Notes: generated from the letters alone by a model not told the origin. Counted from the stretch's first letter, positions 37,314-47,246 are shown. The stretch: DNA of 64,000 nt from Clostridium tunisiense TJ (GCF_000300195.1 NZ_AMQH01000002.1:310001-374000), one strand, 5' to 3'. Made by a program: numbers and translations.

Positions 37314-38277
37314 ACTTACAATCACTTAAAATATGTTCAAGTTGTTCTACTGTAGTAGAAGCATTAATTCTAACTCTTTTTAGCTTATAGATCCCTTGAG
37401 AAATATTACTGTACCCTGGTTTTGTTGTAAACCCAACCTTATATCCTAAAGTTTCTGCAGCCTTCATTGTATCTTCATTAAACTTCCCTACTGGATAGCA
37501 TATTGCTATAGTATCTTTATTTAAAAGCTTGTCTATTTTTAATTTAGACTCTTTTAATTCCTCTACCTGCTTCTCATAACTTAATCCATTTAACTCTAAG
37601 TGGCTCACTGTATGACTTTCTATATCTATATCGTTTCCAGCAAGCTCTTTAATTTCCTGAGAGTTTATATAGGAATTAGAGGTATCGATAGTGCCTGTAA
37701 TAACAAAAATAGTTCCCTTAACTTTATACTTTTTCATCACTGGAAACCCATTAGTATAATTATCCTTATACCCATCATCAAAGGTCAATAAAATAGACTT
37801 TTCAGGCACAGCTTCTCCCCTAGTTATAGCATTATAAAACTCTTCCATGGATAGAGTGTAAAATCCATTATCATGAAGCCATTTAATATGTTCCTCAAAC
37901 CTTTCCTTTGGTACCCTTAGTTCATTTCCTGCCTCATAGTTTATAGAGTGATACATTAGCACAGGAATAAAATTTTCTTCTTTGTTATTGAAATTTTTCA
38001 CCTTTACATTATGGTTTTTTTCCCTAAACTTTCTACCTTTCTTCTTTGCTACAATCTCCATAGTATGTAAATCGTCTAACTCTGCACCATAATCCCTACG
38101 TTCTTTTATTTGTTCTGCTTCCTTAAGACTGCTGAGCAAAATCCTTTTGTTAGTTTCTTTAGTAACCACAGGAATTTCTCTAACCCTTTCATTATTACTA
38201 GTAAGAAAAAAAGTCCACCAGATACCCATAGTTGCAATAATCAGGCTGACTATCACTGGTAAAATTACCTTTTTCAT
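37312..38277 (-). CDS. Polysaccharide deacetylase family protein
   Basis: The 321-residue NodB-fold carbohydrate esterase (CE4) has an N-terminal membrane anchor (about 2-22) placing it outside the cell. The catalytic motifs are seen: LTFDDGYKDN (Asp-Asp), ESHTVSHLEL (His-x3-His metal ligands), and CYPVGKFN. It probably removes N-acetyl groups from peptidoglycan or another glycan. The start at 38277 follows GGAGGGGGAAA; the 17 codons open upstream lack a ribosome site. A linker of about 75 basic, charged residues separates anchor and catalytic domain. Placement next to coat genes suggests, but does not show, a spore envelope role. Confidence 0.9.
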   Translation of the reverse strand: MKKVILPVIVSLIIATMGIWWTFFLTSNNERVREIPVVTKETNKRILLSSLKEAEQIKERRDYGAELDDLHTMEIVAKKKGRKFREKNHNVKVKNFNNKEENFIPVLMYHSINYEAGNELRVPKERFEEHIKWLHDNGFYTLSMEEFYNAITRGEAVPEKSILLTFDDGYKDNYTNGFPVMKKYKVKGTIFVITGTIDTSNSYINSQEIKELAGNDIDIESHTVSHLELNGLSYEKQVEELKESKLKIDKLLNKDTIAICYPVGKFNEDTMKAAETLGYKVGFTTKPGYSNISQGIYKLKRVRINASTTVEQLEHILSDCK

Positions 38278-38779
38278 TTTCCCCCTCCATACTTTCTTAA
38301 GCTTTTCCATGGTAAACATGATTCTCATGTCCCTAGGAGAGTTTCGCTTAAGTCATCCCCCAATTTTATCTATATTATAACAAAATATACCATAACTTTC
38401 ATCATATATTGTATTTTTACAGGTAAAAACTTCTTAACAAACCTTATTAAATAATGACCAAATTTATTTTGTTTAACAACCTTGTAAGCAGATTTTGACT
38501 AAAAAAAAGCTATTTTGTTACACCAAAGCAATTTCCTTAGTCCCAGCACCTGCAAGGTTGATTTACAGCCCCTTATAGAAGATAGCAGACTTGAAGCTTC
38601 CAAAATGTTGTTAAAGTAAGTTTTATTATAATAAAGCTACGCAAAAAATTTTCGCGTAGCTTTATTATCCTAACCACCTCGTGGAAGGATAAGTCTTCAA
38701 TAAGATTTTAATTATATAGAAGTTTTCCTTCCAAAGTAGTGGAAGAAAATCAACTTGCTTATTATAAAAAACAAAAAAA
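38278..38779. other. Intergenic region deacetylase / cotS with terminator hairpin
   Basis: There is no gene here. A 15-bp perfect stem ATAATAAAGCTACGC (38628-38642) / GCGTAGCTTTATTAT (38654-38668) with an 11-base loop lies 110 bases past the cotS stop codon and is probably its terminator. No other signal was identified. Confidence 0.5.
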
Positions 38780-39784
38780 TTATTCCACCTTATATGTGTT
38801 CTTGAAATCCTCAATAAACTTTTCAAATTTATCTTTTTCAGAAATTAACTCCTCCATCTTCTTGTTGAAGGTACCTTGTACCCAGTTAACCTCATTATAA
38901 TAGTATCTATTGCAAAGTCTCCAATAACGTTGAGGAAAAACTAAAAATCCATAAATAACCTTATATTCATCTTCCCTTAAAGAGGAAACACTATTATAGC
39001 CATCAAGAATAATTTCAGCGAACTTAATATCCCAATTTTGACGCTTTAATACCTTAATCATAAAATTGGCTATGTCGTAGGCTCTCACTTCTCTTTTACA
39101 ATAATCAAAATCTATTACATTTACATTATTTTCATTATCTATGATTATGTTATGGTAAGTAAAATCATGATGGCAAAAACTCTTCTCCTCTTCAGTAATT
39201 CTGCATATTTCAAAGTAATTTGAACTATTAAGGATTTGTAGTGCTCTTTTGCTTTGTTCTTTGTAATAATCTACTGATTTTAAATAGCTAATATCAAAAT
39301 CTGCTTTATGATTTTTCTTCTTTCTTACCATTTCTTTCATCTTATCAAAGGATTTGATTCTCTTTTCCATAAGATGTGGCCATCTTCCTAAGTCAGATTT
39401 TAACTTACTATTCTCTGGAGGCTCATACCCCTTTGAAGCAATGTGAAGCTTTGCAAGACATTGTGCTGCGATTTTCAAATCTTCTTCATTATAAAAATCA
39501 CATTCTCTTCCCTCAATCCATTGAGATAAGGTGTAAATATCCTCATTGACCACTGCATATGGATTTCCTTCTGTATTCAAATAATATCTATCTATATTTG
39601 GAAACCCATTTTTATAAAGATGCTCTTTTGCACCATAGACAAATAATAACTTTTGAGTTCCATAGCTTATTTTCTTTAAGCACTTAACGCCATCGTTTGT
39701 CTTTAAATGATATACGCCTTTATTAGGCTTGATGCTCTCAATTTTTATATCGAACTGGCGTTCAATCTCAAATTCTCTCATCAT
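38780..39784 (-). CDS. CotS family spore coat kinase-like protein (1)
   Basis: The 334-residue protein is CotS-like, with an aminoglycoside phosphotransferase/choline kinase fold. The N-lobe carries LKTNDGVKCLKKI. The catalytic loop is FCHHDFTYHNIIID and the Mg2+ motif NVIDFDYC, so it is probably an active kinase acting on a small molecule or glycan. A lysine-rich linker (KKKNHK) lies mid-protein. In Bacillus, CotS and YtaA family members are inner-coat proteins. It is divergently transcribed from glycosyltransferase gene 39917 across 132 bases, mirroring the pair at 43274/44414. Confidence 0.9.
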   Translation of the reverse strand: MMREFEIERQFDIKIESIKPNKGVYHLKTNDGVKCLKKISYGTQKLLFVYGAKEHLYKNGFPNIDRYYLNTEGNPYAVVNEDIYTLSQWIEGRECDFYNEEDLKIAAQCLAKLHIASKGYEPPENSKLKSDLGRWPHLMEKRIKSFDKMKEMVRKKKNHKADFDISYLKSVDYYKEQSKRALQILNSSNYFEICRITEEEKSFCHHDFTYHNIIIDNENNVNVIDFDYCKREVRAYDIANFMIKVLKRQNWDIKFAEIILDGYNSVSSLREDEYKVIYGFLVFPQRYWRLCNRYYYNEVNWVQGTFNKKMEELISEKDKFEKFIEDFKNTYKVE

Positions 39785-39916
39785 AGTAACACCCCCTCTA
39801 TAATTTATATGTGTATTTAACTTTTTTTAGAATAAGAGTTAACATATTTTAATGTGTTGTAATAATATACATTAATATAATGGTTATTTTATTTATTAAG
39901 TTTAAGGAGTAGTGAT

Positions 39917-41047
39917 ATGAAAATTGGTATAGATTCACGAGCTGCTAAATGGTATAGAGGCACAGGTATAGGAACATATACTTATCAGCTTATTAGTTCA
40001 CTAAATAAAATAGATAAGCAAAATGATTATTTACTTTTCACCCCTGAAGGCTATAGCAGTGATATTAAATTTAATAGAAACTTCAATATTAAGTCCATTG
40101 CAGATACCATGGCCTCAAATTTTTGGGATGATGTAAATATCCCTAATGAACTATATGATAAAAATATAAATTTATACCATGTACCTCAAAATGGTGTTGG
40201 TCTTCCAATAGAAAAAAATCACCCCTTTGTTATTACTCTCCATGATACAATTCCTATTCACATGCCTGAAACAGTGGGAGACAGGTACTTAAACATCTTC
40301 CAAAAGAATATGGCAGGTATAGTTAGTCGTTGTGATGGAATCATTACAGTATCAGAGTTTTCCAAGGAGGATATCTCACGGGATTTTAATTATCCAAAGG
40401 AAAAAATTTTCGTAACTCACCTAGCCAGTGAAGATATCTACAGACCCATAGATAGAGCTCTTTGCAAAGAAGTGCTGAAAAAACATTATGGGCTAGACTC
40501 CAACTACATACTATATGTGGGAGGTTTTAGTCCTCGAAAAAACATTGTAGGGCTTATTGAGGCTTTTAGCAGAATTATAAATGTAATTCCAAAAGATACA
40601 AACTTAGTTATTGCAGGAAATAAGGGCAAATCCTATTCCATATATAAAGCTTGTGCTGAAAGATTAAAAATAGAAGATAGAGTTATTTTCCCAGGTTTTA
40701 TCTCCATGGAACATATGCCACACTTGTATAATAACGCTTCCCTATTTGTGTATCCTTCCTTCTATGAAGGCTTTGGACTTCCCCCTATAGAAGCTATGGC
40801 TTGCGGTATTCCTGTAATCACCTCTAATGTAACTTCTATACCTGAAATAGTTGGTGATGCTGCTTTGCTATTTAACCCAAAGGAGACAGAAGTTCTTAGC
40901 GAAAAAATTTGTGAAGCCCTAATGAATGAACACCTAAGAATTAGTTTAATTGTAAAGGGTTTTGAAAAAGCAAGAGCCTTAAGTTGGGACAAAACTGCTA
41001 TTGAAACTCTTAAAGCCTATGAAGCTATAATTAAAGCAACTTCTTAA
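39917..41047 (+). CDS. GT4-type glycosyltransferase (1)
   Basis: The 376-residue GT-B fold enzyme has glycosyl transferase 4 and 1 domains. The N-terminal domain starts with [20 protein letters not shown] (Gly-rich acceptor loop). The C-terminal nucleotide-sugar site has GGFSPRKNI and [16 protein letters not shown], containing the E-x7-E motif. Cytoplasmic. It is closely similar along its length to the protein at 44414. Pairing with a divergent CotS kinase gene suggests a role in glycosylating a spore coat component or making a spore surface glycan. ATG follows AAGGAG. Confidence 0.93.
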   Translation: MKIGIDSRAAKWYRGTGIGTYTYQLISSLNKIDKQNDYLLFTPEGYSSDIKFNRNFNIKSIADTMASNFWDDVNIPNELYDKNINLYHVPQNGVGLPIEKNHPFVITLHDTIPIHMPETVGDRYLNIFQKNMAGIVSRCDGIITVSEFSKEDISRDFNYPKEKIFVTHLASEDIYRPIDRALCKEVLKKHYGLDSNYILYVGGFSPRKNIVGLIEAFSRIINVIPKDTNLVIAGNKGKSYSIYKACAERLKIEDRVIFPGFISMEHMPHLYNNASLFVYPSFYEGFGLPPIEAMACGIPVITSNVTSIPEIVGDAALLFNPKETEVLSEKICEALMNEHLRISLIVKGFEKARALSWDKTAIETLKAYEAIIKATS

Positions 41048-41064
41048 AATTTATAGGACGAAAC

Positions 41065-41100
41065 AAACCCTTAGTAATTTTAAAATTACTAAGGGTTTTC
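41065..41100 (+). terminator. Terminator of glycosyltransferase gene (1)
   Basis: A 17-bp perfect palindrome (AAACCCTTAGTAATTTT and complement), then TTTCCTTTT. Confidence 0.9.
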
Positions 41101-41199
41101 CTTTTATTATAAATGATTTTACATCTTATTATTTTCTATTCTCATGTGAATTAGCTTTTATGAATATTTGGGAAATATACTGTTCCCCTTCTCTTTAGG

Positions 41200-42231
41200 T
41201 TATAAGTTGTAATGATCTTTAAAACTCTCTAACATATCCTCTTTTTCCTTGAGATTCTCAACCTTATTTCTTAGTTTATAGCTAAAGCTGTCTTCACCCC
41301 AAAGTTTTCTCTTTAAATAGTAATCTTTTATTAAATTACAAAAGCCCTCTGGAATCCATAGCATTCCATATAAAACCTTAAGTTCTCTAGAGTCAATAGG
41401 AGAAGTCCCCTTATAATTCTCTATAATTTCTATTACTTTCTCTAAATCATAGGCAAACCCCTTAGTTACCTTATTGATAATATTACAAAGATCATTAACT
41501 CTTAAATCAATCACTGCATAATCAAAGTCTATAAAATATGCCTCTTCATTATCGATTAATATATTATGATAAGCTAAATCTTGGTGACAAATAGCAATGT
41601 TATCCTCTTCCCTGCAAAGACTATCATATTCTGATTTTTTAAGAATACTTACCCCTCTTGCCATGTGGCTTATGAATTTATCTAAACTATTTAAAAAAAG
41701 CTCATCAAACTCACTTTTATTTTCATAGGAGGAAACTAGCTTTTTAAAATAATTAAGTTCTCCTAAATTCTTTTCATATTCTTCTATAGCTTTTTCAAGA
41801 TTAGAGTACTTACTCCAATTGTCTCCTTTAAACCCTTTAGAGCTTAAATGCATTTTAGCCAAAGTCTTTACAGCTATAGCCACCTCTAAGGGATTATTGT
41901 ATTCGCATTCTCTTCCATTAATTAAATCCATAACCACATAGGTACTATCTCTCCATTGAGTATATATGTCACCATTTTTATTCTTTTCAAAGTTAATGCC
42001 TTGGTTAAAGCCATTATCCTTCATATATTTCATTGCAGTGTTTATAAATTCTAGTCTTTCTATGGCATAATCTAATTTCTTTAATATTTTATTACCCTTA
42101 TTGGTTACTAGAATATATATCTTTCTAACAGGAATTACATCATTAACAGTAAAATTATAATTATTTAGTAGCTTCACGTCTAAATGATATCTACTTAGAA
42201 ATTCTCTATCCTTGAATTTTGATTCTAACAT
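41200..42231 (-). CDS. CotS family spore coat kinase-like protein (2)
   Basis: The 343-residue CotS-like protein has an intact catalytic loop ICHQDLAYHNILID and metal motif YFIDFDYAVID, so it is likely catalytically competent. The N-lobe starts DVKLLNNYNFTVNDVIPVRK. It is last of a four-gene minus-strand run (44278 to 41200) that begins behind a sigma-K promoter. Its start overlaps the end of the preceding gene by seven bases, indicating translational coupling. It shares the fold and layout of the CotS paralogues on either side but is clearly diverged from them. Confidence 0.9.
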   Translation of the reverse strand: MLESKFKDREFLSRYHLDVKLLNNYNFTVNDVIPVRKIYILVTNKGNKILKKLDYAIERLEFINTAMKYMKDNGFNQGINFEKNKNGDIYTQWRDSTYVVMDLINGRECEYNNPLEVAIAVKTLAKMHLSSKGFKGDNWSKYSNLEKAIEEYEKNLGELNYFKKLVSSYENKSEFDELFLNSLDKFISHMARGVSILKKSEYDSLCREEDNIAICHQDLAYHNILIDNEEAYFIDFDYAVIDLRVNDLCNIINKVTKGFAYDLEKVIEIIENYKGTSPIDSRELKVLYGMLWIPEGFCNLIKDYYLKRKLWGEDSFSYKLRNKVENLKEKEDMLESFKDHYNL

Positions 42232-43007
42232 TTCTTCACCTCATTTATGAAAGAAATACCATCTTCCCTTATAGCCTCAATAAATCTTTTCACATATTCC
42301 CCTTCTGTCCAGGATTTTTTATTTCTTCTATACTTTTCATAAATTTTCATAAACTCATGGGGATAAGATAAAAGGGATAAAATAAAATTCTTGCTATCTT
42401 CACCTAAGCCTTGCAGACTGCAAAATTTCTCTACACACCTACTGTAATCTATAACAAAGCCCCTTTTCTTTAATTTATAAAGCAAATAATAGGCATCCAT
42501 TTCAACTAAGTTGTAAGCTACATCTTCAAAGTTTACAATTTCTAAGGTTTGATTTTTAACTAAGTTATCAAAATCTACATCCGTAAGGCAAACTTCAATG
42601 TTTTTCATACTTCTTGAAATTAAGTCCATATAATTATTTTCCCCTATTGAGTCAAGACACTGGACTGCTCTATTTAGCTGAACTTTACCTTCTTCTTGTA
42701 GAAACTTTTCCACCTCTCCCTTAGCCCCCTGCTCCTTAATTTTATCTAAGTGTTTCCTCAATCTTTTAACTTGAACCTTATACTCCTCCACTAATTTACA
42801 GGTATCATTATTAATTCTTCTTTTTAAATATCCATTAAATCCACAAGACATATTATGAAACTCAGTAATAAGTTGTAACTGTGAAAGTACTCTCTCTTCT
42901 AACAATCTTCTACTTAGGGCCTCATTATTTTTCAGTATAAAATCAACTTTCTTTACCCCTTGCTCCTTAGCATAGTCTTGAAAGCTGTCATAAAAAAATC
43001 TTCTCAT
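42225..43007 (-). CDS. Degenerate CotS-like protein (probable pseudokinase)
   Basis: The 260-residue protein lines up with the C-lobe of the neighbouring CotS kinases but has lost the motifs. Where CotS has H-x-D-x4-N it has CLTDVDFDNLVK, and where CotS has IDFDY it has VNFEDVAYN. The N-lobe nucleotide-binding region is shortened and replaced by a helical, charged segment (residues 15-110). The C-terminal part keeps the CotS pattern (LSYPHEFMKIYEKYRRNKKSWTEGEYVKRF). It is unlikely to phosphorylate; it may be a structural coat component or regulator of its paralogues. The frame is intact and coupled to its neighbours, so it does not look like a decaying gene. Confidence 0.75.
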   Translation of the reverse strand: MRRFFYDSFQDYAKEQGVKKVDFILKNNEALSRRLLEERVLSQLQLITEFHNMSCGFNGYLKRRINNDTCKLVEEYKVQVKRLRKHLDKIKEQGAKGEVEKFLQEEGKVQLNRAVQCLDSIGENNYMDLISRSMKNIEVCLTDVDFDNLVKNQTLEIVNFEDVAYNLVEMDAYYLLYKLKKRGFVIDYSRCVEKFCSLQGLGEDSKNFILSLLSYPHEFMKIYEKYRRNKKSWTEGEYVKRFIEAIREDGISFINEVKKC

Positions 43008-43017
43008 ACCACCACCT

Positions 43018-43248
43018 CTACTTATGTTTACTTTTTTCTCTTTTTTTCATTTTCTTTAAAATTAAAGATTGCTCTTCTTCCAATTCCTTAAGTTTTTTTT
43101 GTCTTCTTTTAATCTTTTTAAGAAGTTTAATTTGCTCCTTCATCCCTTCTAACTTATTGTCATAGTCTTCTACAGATAAAGAACCCTCCTCATGGCTTCT
43201 TTCTACTTTTTCTTCATAAAATTCATTTTCTCTTTCTCTTTTTGACAT
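43018..43248 (-). CDS. Small charged coiled-coil protein in the cotS operon
   Basis: This 76-residue protein is almost entirely Lys, Glu, Arg and Leu (for example LKKIKRRQKKLKELEEEQS) with heptad spacing, indicating a coiled coil, and ends in a basic tail (KKMKKREKSKHK). I recognise no family. ATG at 43248 follows AAGGAGGGG; three codons open upstream are excluded. It lies between two CotS genes with short gaps (25 and 10 bases), so it is part of the same transcript and may be a basic coat or scaffold protein. Confidence 0.7.
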   Translation of the reverse strand: MSKRERENEFYEEKVERSHEEGSLSVEDYDNKLEGMKEQIKLLKKIKRRQKKLKELEEEQSLILKKMKKREKSKHK

Positions 43249-43273
43249 AATACACACCCCTCCTTAACCTATT

Positions 43274-44278
43274 TTATAATTTGATTTCTCTAAAACTTTC
43301 TATAAACTCCTGTCTTTCTTCTCTATCCTCATTATAAAATCTAAGCTTTTTCATGAAAAAGTCTTCTCCCCAAGGTTTTTCCTCCCAGTAATACTGAATT
43401 CCCCTTTGCCAGTAATCCTGTGGAAACTCCATAAAGGCTGCCATAATGGGAATATCCTCATTACTGATGCTATAAATACTTCCATAAGCTTCAAGAATTT
43501 CTCTTGCACTGTGAATACTCCATTTATTATATTTCATTCTCCTAATGAGAAGGCTGCTCAAATCGTGAAGATGAGAGTCTAATATACAATAATCAAAATC
43601 AATTATGTTTACCTTTCCATCTCCACCTATCATTACGTTATGATGAGCATAGTCATGGTGGCAAAACCCATTCCTCACCATTTCTTTTTTCATCTTCTCA
43701 ACATAATTACTTTGGGACAAATGAAGTATGCTTCTATCACATCTTTTAAGTTCCTCTTCCATAAGACCTAGATAAAACAAATCAAATTGAGACTTAACAT
43801 CCTTTTTATCTATTCTATTTTTAAAATCTAAAATTTCATCCTTACGGGTTTTATAAGTTTCTATCCATTTAAGCCATCCCACCCTAGGCTTCATATTAGA
43901 TTGAACCCTAAATCCTTCACTCTTATTGTGTAGGTCTGCAAGCTTCTTAGCAGCAACAATTACATCAAGGGGATTATCATAATTGCTCTCCCTAGCATTT
44001 ACCCAAGGAGTTAGATAAGCAAAATTCTCCTCTACCTCTATATAATCCAAACCCTGAGCTGTTTTAATAATTTCTGGAATATACTCAAAACCATTATTTT
44101 GAAGATGCTTAATTGCACCAACTATAAATAAAAAATGCTGAAATTCATATTTAATGATTTTTAAGCAGTAGATATTATCTTCTGTCTCAATCCTATAAAC
44201 ATTTTTTATTTTCTCTGCACGGCTAGGAGTAAACCCATATTGTTTCTCTATAAGGTCTTTAATTTTTTCTACCTCCAA
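43274..44278 (-). CDS. CotS family spore coat kinase-like protein (3)
   Basis: The 334-residue CotS-like kinase has an intact catalytic loop FCHHDYAHHNVMI and metal site NIIDFDYC. N-lobe YRIETEDNIYCLKIIKYE contains the likely ATP-contacting Lys. It is first of a minus-strand operon of cotS-like genes reaching to 41200, with a perfect sigma-K-type promoter 30 bases upstream, so expression in the late mother cell is expected. It is divergent from glycosyltransferase gene 44414 across 135 bases. Confidence 0.92.
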   Translation of the reverse strand: MEVEKIKDLIEKQYGFTPSRAEKIKNVYRIETEDNIYCLKIIKYEFQHFLFIVGAIKHLQNNGFEYIPEIIKTAQGLDYIEVEENFAYLTPWVNARESNYDNPLDVIVAAKKLADLHNKSEGFRVQSNMKPRVGWLKWIETYKTRKDEILDFKNRIDKKDVKSQFDLFYLGLMEEELKRCDRSILHLSQSNYVEKMKKEMVRNGFCHHDYAHHNVMIGGDGKVNIIDFDYCILDSHLHDLSSLLIRRMKYNKWSIHSAREILEAYGSIYSISNEDIPIMAAFMEFPQDYWQRGIQYYWEEKPWGEDFFMKKLRFYNEDREERQEFIESFREIKL

Positions 44279-44307
44279 GTAAAGCCCTCCAAATAGTGTT
44301 CTATATG

Positions 44308-44336
44308 TAATATATGAAACCTTAATATAATGTGTG
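44308..44336 (-). promoter_or_regulatory. Sigma-K-type promoter of the cotS operon
   Basis: CACA, 16 bases, then CATATATTA: a full match to mACm-N16-CATAnnnTA. Confidence 0.75.
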
Positions 44337-44413
44337 TTTAAATTTGAACTATTTGTAACACATATTTCCCCTTTGACTAATATATAATATATACTTTTTT
44401 AAGGAGTGATTTC

Positions 44414-45547
44414 ATGAGAATTGCAATTGATGCTAGAGGTATCAATTGGTATAGCGGTACTGGTATAGGCACCTATACTGAGAATGTTCTTAAGAATTTA
44501 CTTAACATAGATAAAGAAAACTTTTATCAACTATATTGGTCTGGAGAAAAATATGAAGAGTTTGAAAAACCCAATTCCAATATAGTAATGTGCTCTAAAA
44601 AGCACCAAAGATTCTTTCAAGAACATTTCTTCCCAATAAATTTGCAAGGTGAAAACATAGACTTGTACCACATACCTCAAAACGGAATTGGATTAACCCC
44701 AGACATAAACTGTAAAAAATTGTGTACCATTCATGATTTAATTCCCTATATAATGCCCGAAACAGTTGGCCGTGGTTATCTTTTAAAGTTTTTAAAGGAA
44801 ATGCCTATAGTAATTAATGAATCCACTGGCATACTTACGGTTTCTGAATACTCAAAAAAAGATATTCTAAAATTCTTTCCTATAGATGAGAGTAAAATTT
44901 ATGTAACCCCTCTAGCTGCAGATAGTAAATACACTCCTCTTGATAAGGAAAAATGCAAAAGTATAATCAAGGAAAAGTATGGCATAGACAAACCTTTCTT
45001 ACTCTATCTGGGAGGCTTTAGTGAAAGAAAAAATGTACGTTCTTTAATAACTTCTTTTGCTAAAGTAATGAAACATTCAAATAAGGAATATAATTTAGTA
45101 ATCGTAGGTTCTTATAGAGATTCCTCTCAAGAATTAGTGAAGTTAAAAGACTCTCTAAACATGGGTGACTATATAAAATTCACAGGCTTTGCTCCTGATG
45201 AAGACCTGCCAATTTACTATAATGCTTGTGAAGCCTTTGTTTATCCATCTTTCTACGAAGGGTTTGGGCTTCCCCCATTAGAAGCAATGAATTGCGGCAC
45301 TCCTGTAATAACCACCAATGTAACCTCCATCCCAGAAGTGGTAGGAGATGGCGGAATACTAATTAACCCTTATAGTGATAAGGATCTTCAAAGTGCCATG
45401 GAATTAATTTTAAGCAGCGAAACTTTAAGGAAAGAATATAGCAGATTGGGACTTCAAAGGGCTAAGTTATTTTCTTGGGAGATAACTGCTAAAAATACCC
45501 TTGAAGCTTATAAAGATGTGTATAATAAGGTGCTAGAAAATACTTAA
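44414..45547 (+). CDS. GT4-type glycosyltransferase (2)
   Basis: The 377-residue GT-B glycosyltransferase is a paralogue of the one at 39917. It has [20 protein letters not shown] at the N-terminus, [10 protein letters not shown], and [21 protein letters not shown] with the E-x7-E nucleotide-sugar motif. Cytoplasmic. Its divergent CotS partner is expressed from a sigma-K-type promoter, so this gene is probably also used in coat assembly. I found no convincing matching promoter on its own side. ATG follows AAGGAG by six bases. Confidence 0.93.
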   Translation: MRIAIDARGINWYSGTGIGTYTENVLKNLLNIDKENFYQLYWSGEKYEEFEKPNSNIVMCSKKHQRFFQEHFFPINLQGENIDLYHIPQNGIGLTPDINCKKLCTIHDLIPYIMPETVGRGYLLKFLKEMPIVINESTGILTVSEYSKKDILKFFPIDESKIYVTPLAADSKYTPLDKEKCKSIIKEKYGIDKPFLLYLGGFSERKNVRSLITSFAKVMKHSNKEYNLVIVGSYRDSSQELVKLKDSLNMGDYIKFTGFAPDEDLPIYYNACEAFVYPSFYEGFGLPPLEAMNCGTPVITTNVTSIPEVVGDGGILINPYSDKDLQSAMELILSSETLRKEYSRLGLQRAKLFSWEITAKNTLEAYKDVYNKVLENT

Positions 45548-45880
45548 ACTTATGAGCAGCTATATCCTGTGTTGTTTTAGCGGAATTGGCTTTCTTATGG
45601 AACTTAAGAGATTCTTCATAGTAGAATAAGGGTGTTGGCAATGTTTCTATGTTCATAAGTCCCTTAGCACTTACTTTTGCTTTATGAAAAATTATTTGTT
45701 ATATGATAAAAAAACTTAGGTTCTCACCTAAGTTTTTTTATTCTTTTATTTATAAAATTAATCTCTATCTCCAAGGTTAATTACTATATTTATCAGTTTC
45801 CTTCATAGCTTTCATAGGTAATTACTTAGCCTCATAAATATCTTACACCCAAAGTGATTTTATAACATTTAAGGTGATAT
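45548..45880. other. Convergent intergenic region with terminator
   Basis: It holds a canonical bidirectional terminator at 45708-45739 (AAAAAAACTTAGGT / ACCTAAGTTTTTTT, TCTC loop) between glycosyltransferase gene (2) and the ABC transporter operon. The rest shows no gene. Confidence 0.85.
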
Positions 45881-46603
45881 TTATAACACCTTAGATAAAA
45901 AGTCCACTGTACGAGGATGTTTAGGACTTGTAAATATGTGTTCAGGAGTTCCCTGTTCTACTATATTTCCACCGTCCATAAATAAAATTCTATCTCCCAC
46001 TTCTCTCGCAAAACCCATTTCGTGAGTTACAACTACCATGGTCATACCTTCTTTTGCAAGATCCTTCATTACAGTTAAAACCTCACCTACCATCTCTGGG
46101 TCTAAAGCTGAAGTTGGTTCATCAAAGAGCATTACATCAGGCTCCATAGCTAAAGCTCTAGCAATAGCTATTCTTTGCTTTTGCCCCCCTGATAAGGAAC
46201 CTGGATAGGCATTAGCTTTTTCCTTAAGTCCAACCTTTTCTAAAAGTTTAAAGGCTTTTTCCTTTGCTTCCTCTTCCTTAACTCCCTTTACCTTAATTGG
46301 CGCTAGGGTAATGTTCTCTAGCACTGTCTTATGAGGGAATAAGTTAAACTGTTGGAATACCATACCCATTTTTTCTCTAATGTTATTAATGTCTGTTTTC
46401 TTGTCTGTAGTTTCCTTGCCTTCAAAAACTATAGTTCCAGAGGAAGGCTCTTCAAGAAGATTTAAACATCTTAAAAAAGTACTCTTTCCAGAACCACTAG
46501 GTCCTATAACTACAACAACTTCACCTTTTGAAATATGCTCATTAACTCCCTTAAGTACATGATTCTGTCCAAAGATTTTATTTAAGTCCTTAATGTGTAT
46601 CAT
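45881..46603 (-). CDS. Polar amino-acid ABC transporter ATP-binding protein
   Basis: The 240-residue GlnQ/ArtM-type ATPase powers amino-acid uptake. Walker A is GPSGSGKST (32-40), with the Q-loop in [10 protein letters not shown], signature [15 protein letters not shown] and Walker [15 protein letters not shown], with the switch His in VTHEMGF. The start overlaps the permease gene end by 14 bases. It is the last gene of the operon binding protein - permease - ATPase. ArgR-like boxes upstream of the operon point to arginine or a related cationic amino acid as substrate. Confidence 0.95.
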   Translation of the reverse strand: MIHIKDLNKIFGQNHVLKGVNEHISKGEVVVVIGPSGSGKSTFLRCLNLLEEPSSGTIVFEGKETTDKKTDINNIREKMGMVFQQFNLFPHKTVLENITLAPIKVKGVKEEEAKEKAFKLLEKVGLKEKANAYPGSLSGGQKQRIAIARALAMEPDVMLFDEPTSALDPEMVGEVLTVMKDLAKEGMTMVVVTHEMGFAREVGDRILFMDGGNIVEQGTPEHIFTSPKHPRTVDFLSKVL

Positions 46604-47246
46604 TAGCCTTCAATCTCCTTTCTAAGCTTCCTAATATTTTTGATAAAGTAAAGGTCAATAGGAAATAGATCACGGCTGCCACAATAAGTGGTTCAAATGG
46701 AAGTGCTGTATTTCCTCTTACAGTATCAGCTTTATACATAAGCTCCCCAATTCCAATTACAGAAACAATAGAAGATTCCTTTATTATAGTAATAAATTCA
46801 TTACCTAAAGCCGGTAAAATGTTCTTAAAGGCCTGGGGAATAATAATTAATCTCATGGTCATGGCCGAAGTCATACCTAAGCTTCTCCCTGCTTCCATTT
46901 GTCCCTTATCTACAGCATTAATACCAGCTCTAATTATTTCCGCTACATAAGCACCACTATTAATAGATAAAGTAACAATCCCTGCCAGCATATCTGGAAG
47001 ATCAATTCCTAAGGCAGGCATTCCATAATAAACAATATATAATTGCACCAGTATAGGTGTACCTCTTACAAATTCTATATAGGTACTAGCTATAAGCTTT
47101 AATATTTTATTTTTACTAAGCTTCATAAGACTTAGAAATAATCCTAAAATTGTTCCTAAAATAACTGTAAAAAATGCTATAAGTACTGTATATTGAGTTC
47201 CTTCAAGAAAGAACTTATAATATTTTCCTAAAAAACTAAAATCCAA
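46590..47246 (-). CDS. Polar amino-acid ABC transporter permease
   Basis: The 218-residue HisM/ArtQ-type permease has five transmembrane segments and the EAA-loop motif ([22 protein letters not shown], residues about 132-153) that contacts the ATPase. The N-terminal signature [20 protein letters not shown] is typical. The start codon is TTG at 47246 behind AGGGAGATGAGG. One permease gene is enough, since this family works as a homodimer. It follows the binding protein after an intercistronic hairpin. Confidence 0.95.
   Translation of the reverse strand: MDFSFLGKYYKFFLEGTQYTVLIAFFTVILGTILGLFLSLMKLSKNKILKLIASTYIEFVRGTPILVQLYIVYYGMPALGIDLPDMLAGIVTLSINSGAYVAEIIRAGINAVDKGQMEAGRSLGMTSAMTMRLIIIPQAFKNILPALGNEFITIIKESSIVSVIGIGELMYKADTVRGNTALPFEPLIVAAVIYFLLTFTLSKILGSLERRLKANDTH

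Noticed and set aside
39843..39851. CATATTTTA upstream of glycosyltransferase (1) as a sigma-K -10
   Set aside because: No AC-type -35 lies at 15-17 bases; the nearest AACT is 20 bases away.
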